Source: Streptomyces sp. TRM49041 (GTDB taxonomy: Bacteria > Actinomycetota > Actinomycetes > Streptomycetales > Streptomycetaceae). Taken from it: a stretch of 64,000 nt of DNA. Of the stretch, positions 25,793-34,019 are shown piece after piece; positions within the stretch are counted from its first letter, which is position 1; the number at the start of each line of letters is the position of its first letter. The notes under the pieces are model-generated. The model worked only from the letters and a program-made list of their open reading frames with translations, ran no database searches and had not been told where the DNA came from. The DNA is taken from contig NZ_VSRY01000173.1 in assembly GCF_008271805.1 (NCBI RefSeq), positions 62,001-126,000 on the forward strand. The letters are read 5' to 3'. The translations under genes were made by a program, and so were the position numbers.

Positions 25793-27092
25793 GGGTCACC
25801 TCCACCACTCCGATCGCGACCTCCAGGTCCAGTGCCAGCGTGCCGCCCGGGGTGACACCGGCGGGGGTCGGGAGGGTCCGGGTCACGTCCTGGCCCGGGC
25901 CGGGACGCTGCGGGGTGGCGGGCAGCAGCACCTCACCGACTCCCACCTCGGCGTGCACGGTCACCGTCGCGTCCCGGGGGACGACGACCTTCAGGCGGCC
26001 GAGACCGAGTTCGGCGGAGGCGCGTGCCGTGCCGCCGGCCGGGACGGCCAGCGCCGACAGGTCCAGGGTGGAGTCGCCGTTGCCCAGGTCGTAGTGGGGC
26101 CGGACCTCCGTGACGGAGGCGGGCCGCACCACGGTGTGGGCCCATTCCGTACCGATCTGCCGGGGGACGGCCGACGCGGCCGCCAGCAGCAGCGCCGTCA
26201 CGACCGTCATGAAGATCGTGCCGAAGCCGGTGCGGCCCAGGAACGAACTGACGACCAGGCCGAGACCGAACACGGCGAGGGCGCACGCGAGTCCCACCTG
26301 GAGGCTCGTACCGAGCGGCTGGCCGCCCCAGGCGGCCGATGTGCCGATGGCACCGGCCACCGTCGCGAGAAGCAGGACGAGACCGCCGATGGAGCGCGGC
26401 CGGGGCGGGGCCGCCGGTCCGGACGGGGGTATCCGCGCGCCCGCGCCCCACGGCAGGTGCGGGGGCGGCAGCAGCAGTTCGTCCGGGGCGGTGTCGGCCG
26501 GGCCCCAGAGGTAGCCGACCGGGACGGGGCCGGTCGAGCCGTCCTTGACGATCGGGTCGCGCCACCACGACGGGGCGTCCGGCGGGGGTGGCGCCTTGGT
26601 CTCCGGCGGTGCCTCGGCGGAGACGGCGTGCCCGGCGGCCGCCGTGGCGGTCTCCTGGCCGACGGTGAGCCGCCGCCGCTGGGACCAGACGGCCGCGCCG
26701 CTGACCGCGCAGGCCAGCAGGATGGCGAAGCCGATGGTCTCGCCGTTCGCGCCCAGCATCGACAGGAACAGGCCGCAGCCGACCAGCGCCATCAGGACGG
26801 CGATGAGCGAGGCGCCCTGGACGCGGCCGGACAGCAGCCGCCGTCCCTCGTTCTCGTCCTCACCGTCCGCCGTGATCAGCAGCCAGGCGAAGCCGTAGAA
26901 GATCAGGCCGATGCCGCCGGCCACGGCGAGCACCCCGGTCGCGACCCGGAAGACCACCGGGTCGAGGTCGAAGTGCCGCCCGAGGCCCCCGCACACCCCG
27001 GCCACCACCTTCTGCCGCGGGGTACGGCGCAGCGGCGGGTGGGGCGGCGGGGCCTCGGGCGCCTCCGACGGGGCGGGCGTCGCGCTTGTCAT
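25779..27092 (-). CDS. PspC-domain membrane protein
   Basis: 437 residues from ATG 27092; an in-frame start at 27128 is possible. The N-terminal PspC domain (about residues 20-80) reads VVAGVCGGLGRHFDLDPVVFR then a TM helix GLIFYGFAWLLI. At least five further TM segments follow, and the C-terminal 120 residues form a soluble beta-rich domain (STLDLSALAVPAGG, GLGRLKVVVPRDATVTVHAEVGVGEV) like the cell-wall-active/LiaF-type C terminus. With the divergent PspC-type kinase and LuxR regulator it forms a LiaFSR-like envelope-stress set by inference. Confidence 0.85.
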   Translation of the reverse strand: MTSATPAPSEAPEAPPPHPPLRRTPRQKVVAGVCGGLGRHFDLDPVVFRVATGVLAVAGGIGLIFYGFAWLLITADGEDENEGRRLLSGRVQGASLIAVLMALVGCGLFLSMLGANGETIGFAILLACAVSGAAVWSQRRRLTVGQETATAAAGHAVSAEAPPETKAPPPPDAPSWWRDPIVKDGSTGPVPVGYLWGPADTAPDELLLPPPHLPWGAGARIPPSGPAAPPRPRSIGGLVLLLATVAGAIGTSAAWGGQPLGTSLQVGLACALAVFGLGLVVSSFLGRTGFGTIFMTVVTALLLAAASAVPRQIGTEWAHTVVRPASVTEVRPHYDLGNGDSTLDLSALAVPAGGTARASAELGLGRLKVVVPRDATVTVHAEVGVGEVLLPATPQRPGPGQDVTRTLPTPAGVTPGGTLALDLEVAIGVVEVTRAAS

Positions 27093-27135
27093 ACGACCAT
27101 GGTGACCGGCCGCGGCCCCGGAAGGCACCCGCGCC

Positions 27136-27329
27136 GACCCTGGCCGGTCCCTGATATTCCGCCACCCCTGCCCCTGGGGCGGCCACGTCCGGTCGCCCCG
27201 GCGGGACTGCGCGGCCCCGGCGGGACTGTGCGGCCCCGGCGTGCCCCGACGGGCCTTGGCGGCCCGGGCGGCCGTGCCGCGACAGTCCGACTACGCCGTT
27301 CTCAGGGTCCGCGTCAGGGCCGACCCTGA
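27136..27329. promoter_or_regulatory. Five TCAGGGTC-type half-sites in the divergent PspC/two-component promoter
   Basis: GACCCTGG (27136-27143) and GTCCCTGA (27147-27154) lie near the PspC gene; TCAGGGTC (27302-27309), TCAGGGCC (27314-27321) and GACCCTGA (27322-27329) lie 35-62 bp before the sensor kinase start. The outer pair of the second group is an exact 8-bp inverted repeat. Shared half-sites at both ends suggest that the LuxR regulator at 28647 controls both directions. Confidence 0.45.
27194..27245. repeat. Short 19-bp tandem repeat
   Basis: About 2.5 copies of GCCCCGGCGGGACTGCGCG, differing by one base, between the two half-site groups of the PspC intergenic region. No role evident. 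Confidence 0.6.
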
Positions 27330-27363
27330 TGTCCTGCCACGGCGGGCGTGTGACGATCGGTGC

Positions 27364-28650
27364 ATGCCAGTCGCCGCCCGCATGCCCGAGACGACCGACG
27401 AGCCGCCCGTGCGCAAGCTCTACCGCAGCGCCGACGGGCGGATGCTCGGCGGTGTGGCGCGCGGTCTCGCCGGGCACCTCGGGCTGCCGGTGATCTGGGT
27501 GCGGCTGACGTTCCTGGGACTCTTCCTGGCCGACGCGCCGCTCGGCATCCTCCTCTACGCCGCGTTCTGGATCGCCGTACCGCTCGGTGTCGGCGGCCGG
27601 TCCACCGAGCCGCGCACGGTCTTCGAGACCACCCCGGACGGGCGCCGCAAGCTGCGGAAGCCCGACAAGGGGCAGGTCGTGGCGCTGATAGCGCTGCTGA
27701 TCGGCACGGCCGTGTTCGTCGGCACGGTCGACCTGGGCGGGAACGCCAACCGGTATGTGTGGCCGACCCTCCTCGTCGGCGTGGGTGTGGTCCTGGTGTG
27801 GCGTCAGGTGGACAACGCGCGGCGCGCCCGGTGGAGCGAGTCCGGTCGCCGCAAGCAGCTGTTCCAGCTGGCGCGCGGCCTGGCCGGGGTCGCCCTGGTC
27901 GGCATGGGGCTCACCGTCTTCATGGTGGTGCGCGGCTCGGTCGCCCAGCTCGGTACGGCGCTGACCGCCGCGATTGCGGTGCTCGCCGGGATGGCGCTGC
28001 TCGCGGGGCCGTGGCTGGTACGGATGTCGCAGGACCTCTCCGAGGAGCGGACCATGCGCATCCGCGCGCAGGAGCGGGCCGAAGTCGCCGCGCACGTCCA
28101 CGACTCGGTGCTGCACACGCTCACGCTGATACAGCGGAACGCGGAGGACGCCGCCGAGGTCCGCCGTCTCGCCCGCGCCCAGGAGCGGGAGCTGCGGAAC
28201 TGGCTGTACCGGCCCGAGGGCACCGGCAAGGACGAGGCCGAGGCACCCGAGACGCTCGCCGAGGCCGTCAAGAAGGCCGCCGCCGAGGTCGAGGACAAGC
28301 ACGGCGTGCCGCTGGAGGTGGTGGTGGTCGGCGACTGCCCGCTCGACGAGAAGCTCGCCGCGCAGATGCAGGCCGCGCGCGAGGCGATGGTCAACGCCGC
28401 CAAGTACGGTGGCGGGGGCGGCGCCGTGCAGGTGTACGCGGAGGTCGAGGGCCGTACGGTGTTCGTCTCCGTTCGGGACCGGGGCCCGGGCTTCGACCTG
28501 GATTCCGTACCCGCCGACCGCATGGGCGTACGAGAATCGATCATCGGCCGGATGCAGCGCAACGGTGGCACCGCGCGCGTGCGGTCGGTGCCGGGCGACG
28601 GCACCGAGGTCGAGCTGGAGATGGACAGGGCGGAGGAGGCGGACGCATGA
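27364..28650 (+). CDS. PspC-type sensor histidine kinase
   Basis: 428 residues from ATG 27364; ATG 27382 is an alternative. An N-terminal PspC domain (RKLYRSADGRMLGGVARGLAGHLG, with a TM helix) is followed by further TM segments (VVALIALLIGTAVFV, WPTLLVGVGVVLVW, FQLARGLAGVALVGMGLTVFMV, then another) and a HisKA_3-type dimerisation domain with the phospho-acceptor His in AAHVHDSVLHTL near residue 245. The HATPase domain has MVNAAKYGG (N box) and VRDRGPGFD (G box). It should phosphorylate the LuxR regulator whose ATG overlaps its stop. Confidence 0.9.
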   Translation: MPVAARMPETTDEPPVRKLYRSADGRMLGGVARGLAGHLGLPVIWVRLTFLGLFLADAPLGILLYAAFWIAVPLGVGGRSTEPRTVFETTPDGRRKLRKPDKGQVVALIALLIGTAVFVGTVDLGGNANRYVWPTLLVGVGVVLVWRQVDNARRARWSESGRRKQLFQLARGLAGVALVGMGLTVFMVVRGSVAQLGTALTAAIAVLAGMALLAGPWLVRMSQDLSEERTMRIRAQERAEVAAHVHDSVLHTLTLIQRNAEDAAEVRRLARAQERELRNWLYRPEGTGKDEAEAPETLAEAVKKAAAEVEDKHGVPLEVVVVGDCPLDEKLAAQMQAAREAMVNAAKYGGGGGAVQVYAEVEGRTVFVSVRDRGPGFDLDSVPADRMGVRESIIGRMQRNGGTARVRSVPGDGTEVELEMDRAEEADA

Positions 28651-29345
28651 CGACGACCGAGCAGACGGCCGGGGGGACGGCGGAGCGCCGGGTGCGGGTG
28701 GTGCTCGTCGACGACCACCGGATGTTCCGCACCGGCGTACAGGCCGAGATCGGGCGGACGGACGAGACGGGCGTGGAGGTCGTCGGGGAGGCCGCCGACG
28801 TCGACCAGGCCGTCACCGTCATCACGGCGACCCGCCCCGAGGTGGTCCTCCTCGACGTGCATCTGCCGGGCGGCGGCGGGGTCGAGGTGCTGCGCCGCTG
28901 CGCGCCGCTCATGACGGCGGCCGAGAACCCGGTCCGGTTTCTGGCGCTCTCCGTGTCGGACGCCGCCGAGGACGTCATCGGGGTCATCCGGGGCGGCGCG
29001 CGCGGCTATGTCACCAAGACCATCACCGGCGCCGACCTGATCGACTCGATCTTCCGGGTGCAGGAGGGCGACGCGGTGTTCTCGCCGCGCCTGGCCGGGT
29101 TCGTGCTGGACGCGTTCGCCTCGACGGACGCGCCGCCGGTCGACGAGGACCTGGACCGGCTCACGCAGCGCGAGCGGGAGGTGCTGCGGCTGATCGCGCG
29201 GGGCTACGCGTACAAGGAGATCGCCAAGCAGCTGTTCATCTCGGTGAAGACGGTCGAGTCGCATGTCTCGGCGGTCCTGCGGAAGCTCCAGCTGTCCAAC
29301 CGGCACGAGCTGACGCGCTGGGCGACGGCCCGCCGGCTGGTCTGA
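28647..29345 (+). CDS. LuxR/NarL-type response regulator
   Basis: 232 residues; ATGA overlap with the kinase gene. Receiver domain: VVLVDDHRMFRTGV, phospho-acceptor Asp in VVLLDVHLPGGGGVEVL near residue 71, LALSVSD and the conserved Lys in GYVTKTI. A LuxR helix-turn-helix C terminus follows (LTQREREVLRLIARGYAYKEIAKQLFISVKTVESHVSAVLRKL). It is the partner of the PspC kinase and probably binds the half-sites in the divergent promoter. Confidence 0.95.
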   Translation: MTTTEQTAGGTAERRVRVVLVDDHRMFRTGVQAEIGRTDETGVEVVGEAADVDQAVTVITATRPEVVLLDVHLPGGGGVEVLRRCAPLMTAAENPVRFLALSVSDAAEDVIGVIRGGARGYVTKTITGADLIDSIFRVQEGDAVFSPRLAGFVLDAFASTDAPPVDEDLDRLTQREREVLRLIARGYAYKEIAKQLFISVKTVESHVSAVLRKLQLSNRHELTRWATARRLV

Positions 29346-29442
29346 GCGGCCGGGCCGCCCGAGGGCGGACGTACGGCAGTTTGCGGGGTGATCGGCGCAT
29401 ACGGGCGGCAACCTGTGGGGCTGCCGGGCCCTCCTCCTTGCC

Positions 29443-30597
29443 GTGATGAGCCTGACGGGTACTCCCTTCTTCGTGACCGCGATCGTGCTCGCGGCGCTCG
29501 CGGTCGTCCTGCCGTTCCTGCTGTGGAGCCGGGTGCGCGGCCCGCTCCTCGTCCGGGGTCTGGCACGGCTGGCCATGGTCGGCTTCGCGCAGATCACCGC
29601 GATGCTCGTGGTCTTCGTGGCCGTGAACAACGCCCACGGCCTCTTCACCGACTGGGACGACGTGCTCGGCCGCCAGGACCATGTCGAGGCGGCGCTCGAC
29701 CTCGGCCCGGACGGGCTGGGCGGCCGCAGGGTCGCCGACCTGCCGAGGACCGAGCAGTCGTTCCGGCCGGTCGACCCGTCCCTCGACGGCCGCATCCGGA
29801 CGACGCTGCTCAAGGGCCAGGTCTCCGGCGTGACCGCCGAGGTCTACGTGTGGTTGCCGCCGCAGTACGACGACCCCGCCTACCGCGACGTGAGGTTCCC
29901 GGTCGTCGAGCTGTTCTCCGGCTTCCCCGGCACCCCGTCGTCCTGGTTCGCCGGCCTCCGTGTGACCGAACAACTGGAGCCGCTCATGCGGGACGGCAAG
30001 GTGGCGCCCTTCATCCTGGTGTCGCCCCGCACCCGGCTCCTCGGCGACCAGGACGCGGGCTGCGCCAACGTGCCCGGCGTGGTCAACGCCGAGTCGTGGG
30101 TGAGCGTCGACGTACGGAAGATGGTCACCGACAACTTCCGCGCCGTGGAAACGGCCGACGGCTGGGCGGCGGCCGGCTTCTCGGCCGGCGGCCACTGCGC
30201 GGCGAAGGTCGCGCTGGCGCACCCCGACCGGTACCGGTACGCGGTCAGCATGTCCGGCTACCACGACCCGGCCGCCGAGCCCGCCTCGATCACCGGCAAG
30301 GACCGCGAGCTGCGCCAGGCCAACAACCCGCTGAACATCCTGCGCGACGCGCCGGCCCCGCCCCGGCTGGCCATGCTGTACACCGGCGACGGCGACGACG
30401 GCTACCGGCAGGGCCTCGACCTGCGCGCCGCCGCCGAGCACCCGACCCGTGTCGAGGTACGCCGCGTCCTGGGCGGCCACCGCACGTCGACGTGGGCCAA
30501 CGAGGTGCCGGCGGTGTTCACCTGGCTGACGAGCCGACTGGAGGGCGCGGGTGCGGCGGCGGGTGCGGCGGCGGGCACCTCGGCGTCGCACCGTTAG
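29443..30597 (+). CDS. Membrane-anchored alpha/beta-hydrolase esterase (putative esterase/Ag85 clan)
   Basis: 384 residues from GTG 29443 or the adjacent ATG 29446. Two N-terminal TM helices (FFVTAIVLAALAVVLPFLL; then MVGFAQITAMLVVFVAV) precede an extracytoplasmic alpha/beta-hydrolase domain. The nucleophile elbow is GFSAGG near residue 245 and the catalytic His is in LGGHRTSTW near 347, as in the esterase-D/antigen-85 clan. Such proteins in Streptomyces are of unknown substrate; an envelope acyl ester is plausible. About 100 bp after the response regulator. Confidence 0.8.
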   Translation: MMSLTGTPFFVTAIVLAALAVVLPFLLWSRVRGPLLVRGLARLAMVGFAQITAMLVVFVAVNNAHGLFTDWDDVLGRQDHVEAALDLGPDGLGGRRVADLPRTEQSFRPVDPSLDGRIRTTLLKGQVSGVTAEVYVWLPPQYDDPAYRDVRFPVVELFSGFPGTPSSWFAGLRVTEQLEPLMRDGKVAPFILVSPRTRLLGDQDAGCANVPGVVNAESWVSVDVRKMVTDNFRAVETADGWAAAGFSAGGHCAAKVALAHPDRYRYAVSMSGYHDPAAEPASITGKDRELRQANNPLNILRDAPAPPRLAMLYTGDGDDGYRQGLDLRAAAEHPTRVEVRRVLGGHRTSTWANEVPAVFTWLTSRLEGAGAAAGAAAGTSASHR

Positions 30598-30600
30598 GGG

Positions 30601-31695
30601 TCAGCCGACGCGGGTCGCGCCCGCCCAGGGCATCTCGTCGATCGGGGCGATGCGTACCGTCGAGCCGGTGCGCGGCGCGTGGATCATCTTGCCGTCGCCG
30701 ATGTAGATCCCGACGTGGCTGAGGCCGGAGTAGAAGAAGATCAGGTCTCCGGGGGCCAGCTGGGAGCGGGCGACCCGCTGACCGGCGTTGATCTGCGAGT
30801 ACGTCGTGCGGGGCAGCGACACTCCGGCGGCCTTCCACGCGGCCTGCGTCAGCCCCGAGCAGTCGTAGGACGAGGGTCCGGTCGCGCCCCACCGGTACGG
30901 ACGGCCGATCGCCCCGTACGCGTACGCCACCGCCCGCGCCGCGCGCGTGGTGGGGGCCGGGACGGCGGTCGGCGACGCCGGGGAGGCACGGTCGGCCTCG
31001 ACCGTGCGGTCGGCGCGGTCCTGGGACGAAGCGCGGTCGGCGCCGCCGTGGGAGTGCGGCCCCTCCTGGTACGCGGCGCGCTCGGCGGCGGTGAGCCGGG
31101 CGAGGAGCTTCTCGGCGGCGGCGAGCCGGGTCTGGACGGCGGTCTTCTGCCGGTTCAGCTCCGCCTGCCGGGTCTTGAGCTCGCGTACGTGCCCGCCGGC
31201 CTCCTTCCGCAGCTGGTCGATCTCGACCATCTGGCCGCGCAGGGCGGCGACCGTGTCGGCCTGCCGGGCGCCGATCCGCTCGGCGAGGGCCGCCCCTCGC
31301 AGATACGCCTCGGGGTCCGAGGACAGGGCGAGCTGGAAGGCCGGGTCGAGGCCGCCGGTCCGGTACTGGGCGGCGGCGGTCGCGCCCAGCGCGTTGCGGG
31401 TGGTGTTGAGCCGCTCGGTGCGCCGGGCGGCCTCATCGCGGAGGGCGTCGAGCCGGGTCCGCGCGATGTCGGCCTTCTCCTTGGCGCCGTTGTACTTCTC
31501 GGTGGCCACCTCCGCCTCGTGGTGGAGCCGGTCGACCTTGGCCTTGACCTGGGCCGGCGTGAGGCGGGGCTCGGCGTACCCGGTGCCCTCGAAGGCGGTG
31601 GCGGTCGCGGCCCCGGCGAGCGCGAGGGTGGCTGCCGTGCGGCCGGCCTGTCCGCCCAGCGGGCTCTGCCTGGGCTTACGGTGCGCTGCCACGAG
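30601..31695 (-). CDS. Secreted NlpC/P60 endopeptidase (cell-wall hydrolase) 1
   Basis: 364 residues taking GTG 31695, by alignment with the paralogue at 32395 (VAAHRKPR versus MASHRKPR); GTG 31704 and a start at 31851 are open alternatives. A signal peptide is followed by a long coiled coil (about residues 50-215; KAKVDRLHHEAEVATEKYNGAKEKAD) and a C-terminal NlpC/P60 domain with catalytic Cys in SYDCSGLTQ, His in LSHVGIYIG and the third polar residue in MIHAP. It should cleave D-Glu-meso-DAP type peptide bonds outside the cell. No c-di-AMP riboswitch is visible upstream, unlike the paralogue. Confidence 0.9.
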   Translation of the reverse strand, partial: LVAAHRKPRQSPLGGQAGRTAATLALAGAATATAFEGTGYAEPRLTPAQVKAKVDRLHHEAEVATEKYNGAKEKADIARTRLDALRDEAARRTERLNTTRNALGATAAAQYRTGGLDPAFQLALSSDPEAYLRGAALAERIGARQADTVAALRGQMVEIDQLRKEAGGHVRELKTRQAELNRQKTAVQTRLAAAEKLLARLTAAERAAYQEGPHSHGGADRASSQDRADRTVEADRASPASPTAVPAPTTRAARAVAYAYGAIGRPYRWGATGPSSYDCSGLTQAAWKAAGVSLPRTTYSQINAGQRVARSQLAPGDLIFFYSGLSHVGIYIGDGKMIHAPRTGSTVRIAPIDEMPWAGATRVG

Positions 31696-31957
31696 GGCGG
31701 TCACATCCTTCGCTGCTTGAGGGGGCGGGAGTTGGGCTGGCGGGGCGGCCGGCTGGTGGGGAACCGGCCACCTGGGGGAGGACGCTAGGCCCGGCTTTCG
31801 AGGCGGAGCGGCACGGTGACCGCTATTGGCCGCAGCTGAACGTTCCGACATGAATTCGAGTCTCTTTGTGACGCTCGAAACCCCGCCTTCCGCATCAGCC
31901 GTGACCGTTGTGACGAAAGAGGCCGACCTGGCTGACGGGCGGTGGTATGGCCGGGGC

Positions 31958-31963
31958 TAGGCT
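31958..31963 (+). promoter_or_regulatory. -10 element TAGGCT, leaderless start
   Basis: TAGGCT lies 7 bp before the ATG at 31971, so the transcript of the small membrane protein would start at or just before its start codon. The -35 is weak (CTGACG, spacing 20). Confidence 0.4.
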
Positions 31964-31970
31964 CCGCCCC

Positions 31971-32324
31971 ATGAACGTCCTCATCAACGTCTTCGTCGCG
32001 CTGCACATCATCGGTATCGCCGCTCTCCTCGGCGGCTTCCTGACCCAGCTGAAGGCGATGGGCGCGGGCACGGCCCGTATGGTTCCGGCCATGTTGCACG
32101 GCGCGCTGACCATGCTCGTGACCGGCATGGTCCTGGTGGGCCTGAACCAGGCCGAGGGCGCGACCGTCGACAACATCAAGATCGGCGTCAAGCTCGCGCT
32201 GCTGGTCGTGATCCTCGGCCTGGTCTATGTGAAGCGGGACGACGAGAGGGCCGGCAAGGGCCCCTTCGCCGCGGTCGGCGGCCTGACGGCGGCCAACGTC
32301 TTCATCGCCACCCTCTGGACCTGA
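31971..32324 (+). CDS. Small four-TM membrane protein
   Basis: 117 residues from ATG 31971. Four predicted TM helices (VLINVFVALHIIGIAALLGGF; MLHGALTMLVTGMVLVGL; IKIGVKLALLVVILGLVYV; FAAVGGLTAANVFIATLW). An actinobacterial integral membrane family of unknown function. It lies convergent with the second NlpC gene and divergent from the first. Confidence 0.85.
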   Translation: MNVLINVFVALHIIGIAALLGGFLTQLKAMGAGTARMVPAMLHGALTMLVTGMVLVGLNQAEGATVDNIKIGVKLALLVVILGLVYVKRDDERAGKGPFAAVGGLTAANVFIATLWT

Positions 32325-32350
32325 CGCGCCCCGGCGGGGGCGGCGTCAGG
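32320..32350. terminator. Bidirectional hairpin overlapping a stop codon
   Basis: CCTGACGCGCCCC, loop GGC, then GGGGGCGGCGTCAGG: a near-perfect stem that includes the TGA of the small membrane protein gene and faces the convergent NlpC gene. Confidence 0.6.
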
Positions 32351-32394
32351 GCGTCAGTGGCGTCAGTGGCCGGCCGGGGGCCGGTCGGGGCCCG

Positions 32395-33615
32395 TCAGGC
32401 GGGACGGACCGAGCCGTAGATCGGCATGTAGTAGATCGACTCCTCGCGGACCGTCGTCCCGGGCTTCGGGGCGTGGATCATCTTCCCGTCGCCGATGTAG
32501 ATCCCTACGTGGCTGATGTCGTCGTAGAAGAACACCAGGTCGCCCGGGAGCAGGTCCTCCGTCGCGACCCGCTGGCCGACCTTCACCTGCTCCCATGTCG
32601 TGCGCGGCAGATCCACTCCGGCGGCCTTCCACGCGGCCTGCGTCAGCCCCGAGCAGTCGTACGACGACGGGCCGGTCGCGCCCCAGACGTACGGTTTGCC
32701 GATCTGCGCCCGGGCGAAGGCCAGGACCTTGTCCGCCTTGGCGGCGTAGTCGGAGCCGGTCGTACCGGAGGGTGAGGGGTCGGTCGGCTGCTGCTCCTGT
32801 GCCTGCTCCTGGGCCTCCTGCTCCTGCGCGGCCTGCTCCTGCTGGGCCCTGCGCTCGGCCTCCTGCCGCGCCCGCTGCTCCTCCAGTCGGCGGGCCTCCG
32901 CCTCCGCCGCGGCCTTCTCCGCCGCCAGGCGGCGGGCCTCCGCCTCCCGGCGCCGCTCCAGCTCCGCCAGGCGCTCCCGCTCCTCGGCCGTCAGCCGGTC
33001 CAGCAGTGCACGGGCCTCGCCCAGCTTGCGCTGCACGGTCTGCTTGGCGGCGCGCAGGGCGGTCTGCGAGGTGTTGAGCGCCTCCAACTGCTTCGTCGCC
33101 TCGACGCGCTGCTTCGCCGCCGCGGCCTGCTGCGTCTGGTAGTCGGTGACCGCCTGCCGCTGCCGGTCGGTGAGCCGGTCCATGAGCTGGGCGTTGTCGG
33201 CGTACGACTGCGGGCTGTCCGAGAACAGCAGTGCCGCCGTCGGGCCGAGCCCCCCTGACCGGTACTGCGCCGCCGCGTACCCGCCGAGCGCTCTGCGGGA
33301 CTCGTTGAGGGCCTGGGTGCGCTGCGCGGCCTCGTCGAGCATCCCGTCGACCTTGCGCCGCTGCTGTTCGGCGCCCTCCTTGGCCTGGTTGTACTGCTGC
33401 GTGGCCGTCCCGGCCTGCCGGTACAGGTCGTCGACCTTGCGCTGTACCTCCTCGACCGTCGGTCCGCCGCCGGGCTTCGGCTCGGTGACGGGCGCGGCAC
33501 CGGCGCTCTGGGGGGACAGCAGCGTGACGGAGGCGAGGGCCGCCGTCGTGAAGCCGACGGCGGGGGAGTGGGCACGGGGGGTCGTGCGGCTGCGCGGCTT
33601 GCGATGCGACGCCAA
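32395..33615 (-). CDS. Secreted NlpC/P60 endopeptidase (cell-wall hydrolase) 2
   Basis: 406 residues. Signal peptide (MASHRKPRSRTTPRAHS... to about SAGA), two coiled-coil blocks with a very Ala/Glu/Arg/Gln-rich stretch (about residues 195-270), a Thr/Ser/Pro linker and a C-terminal NlpC/P60 domain: SYDCSGLTQAAWK with the catalytic Cys, ISHVGIYIG with His, MIHAPKPG. Predicted to cut peptidoglycan stem peptides during growth or sporulation. The mRNA leader of about 200 bases carries a c-di-AMP riboswitch, so expression should depend on that second messenger. Confidence 0.92.
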   Translation of the reverse strand: MASHRKPRSRTTPRAHSPAVGFTTAALASVTLLSPQSAGAAPVTEPKPGGGPTVEEVQRKVDDLYRQAGTATQQYNQAKEGAEQQRRKVDGMLDEAAQRTQALNESRRALGGYAAAQYRSGGLGPTAALLFSDSPQSYADNAQLMDRLTDRQRQAVTDYQTQQAAAAKQRVEATKQLEALNTSQTALRAAKQTVQRKLGEARALLDRLTAEERERLAELERRREAEARRLAAEKAAAEAEARRLEEQRARQEAERRAQQEQAAQEQEAQEQAQEQQPTDPSPSGTTGSDYAAKADKVLAFARAQIGKPYVWGATGPSSYDCSGLTQAAWKAAGVDLPRTTWEQVKVGQRVATEDLLPGDLVFFYDDISHVGIYIGDGKMIHAPKPGTTVREESIYYMPIYGSVRPA

Positions 33616-33637
33616 GGGTCGGCATCTCCTTCCGTGG

Positions 33638-33830
33638 ACCGCCTACCGGGTTAGCTGTCGGGTTCGGGCGCGTGTACGGAAGGTGCCCTACGGCCTCGCC
33701 GCAGGCGGCGGCGTGGGCCGATTCACCCCGGTGGTGCTGGGTGGGTCCCCGGTTCCGGACATTCGCGCGCAAACCGTGGGCGGGCAGGCGCGGGCAGGCC
33801 GGATTCGGCGGGGGCAGCCCGATCGGCGTG
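33638..33830 (-). ncRNA. c-di-AMP riboswitch (ydaO-yuaA type) in the NlpC/P60 leader
   Basis: On the minus strand the leader holds the conserved blocks of this class in order: CGCCGAATCCGG (about 33811-33800), GGAACCGGGGACCC, GGGGTGAATCGG, and the 3' block CGAACCCGACAGCTAACCCG followed by GTAGGCGG (about 33668-33639). The ribosome-binding site GGAAGGAG follows within 15 bases. The aptamer normally turns expression off when c-di-AMP is bound and is known upstream of cell-wall hydrolase genes in actinomycetes. The remaining part of the 404-bp gap (33831-34019) holds only the helicase promoter. Confidence 0.85.
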
Positions 33831-34004
33831 GTTCGCCGAAAGGGGGACGGGCCGCTTGGGCGAGCACGCTAGCCAAACTGTGGTCGCCCTGTGAAGGACG
33901 GTGTTCGATATGCCCGATACGTTTCTGTGACCTTCTCATGCGGTCGCCAGAGCATCGCCCTCCGTAAGGGTCCGGTTCCTGCCCGGGGTGTCGGTGGGGC
34001 CGCC

Positions 34005-34010
34005 TAGACT
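34005..34010 (+). promoter_or_regulatory. -10 element TAGACT of the helicase gene
   Basis: TAGACT ends 9 bp before the ATG at 34020, suggesting a leaderless or near-leaderless transcript. No good -35 is present. Confidence 0.45.
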
Positions 34011-34019
34011 CGGTAGGCG

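Noticed and set aside
31796..31851. Longer start for NlpC/P60 gene 1 at 31851
   Set aside because: The extension is not a signal peptide, and alignment with the paralogue places the start at the VAAHRKPR segment.
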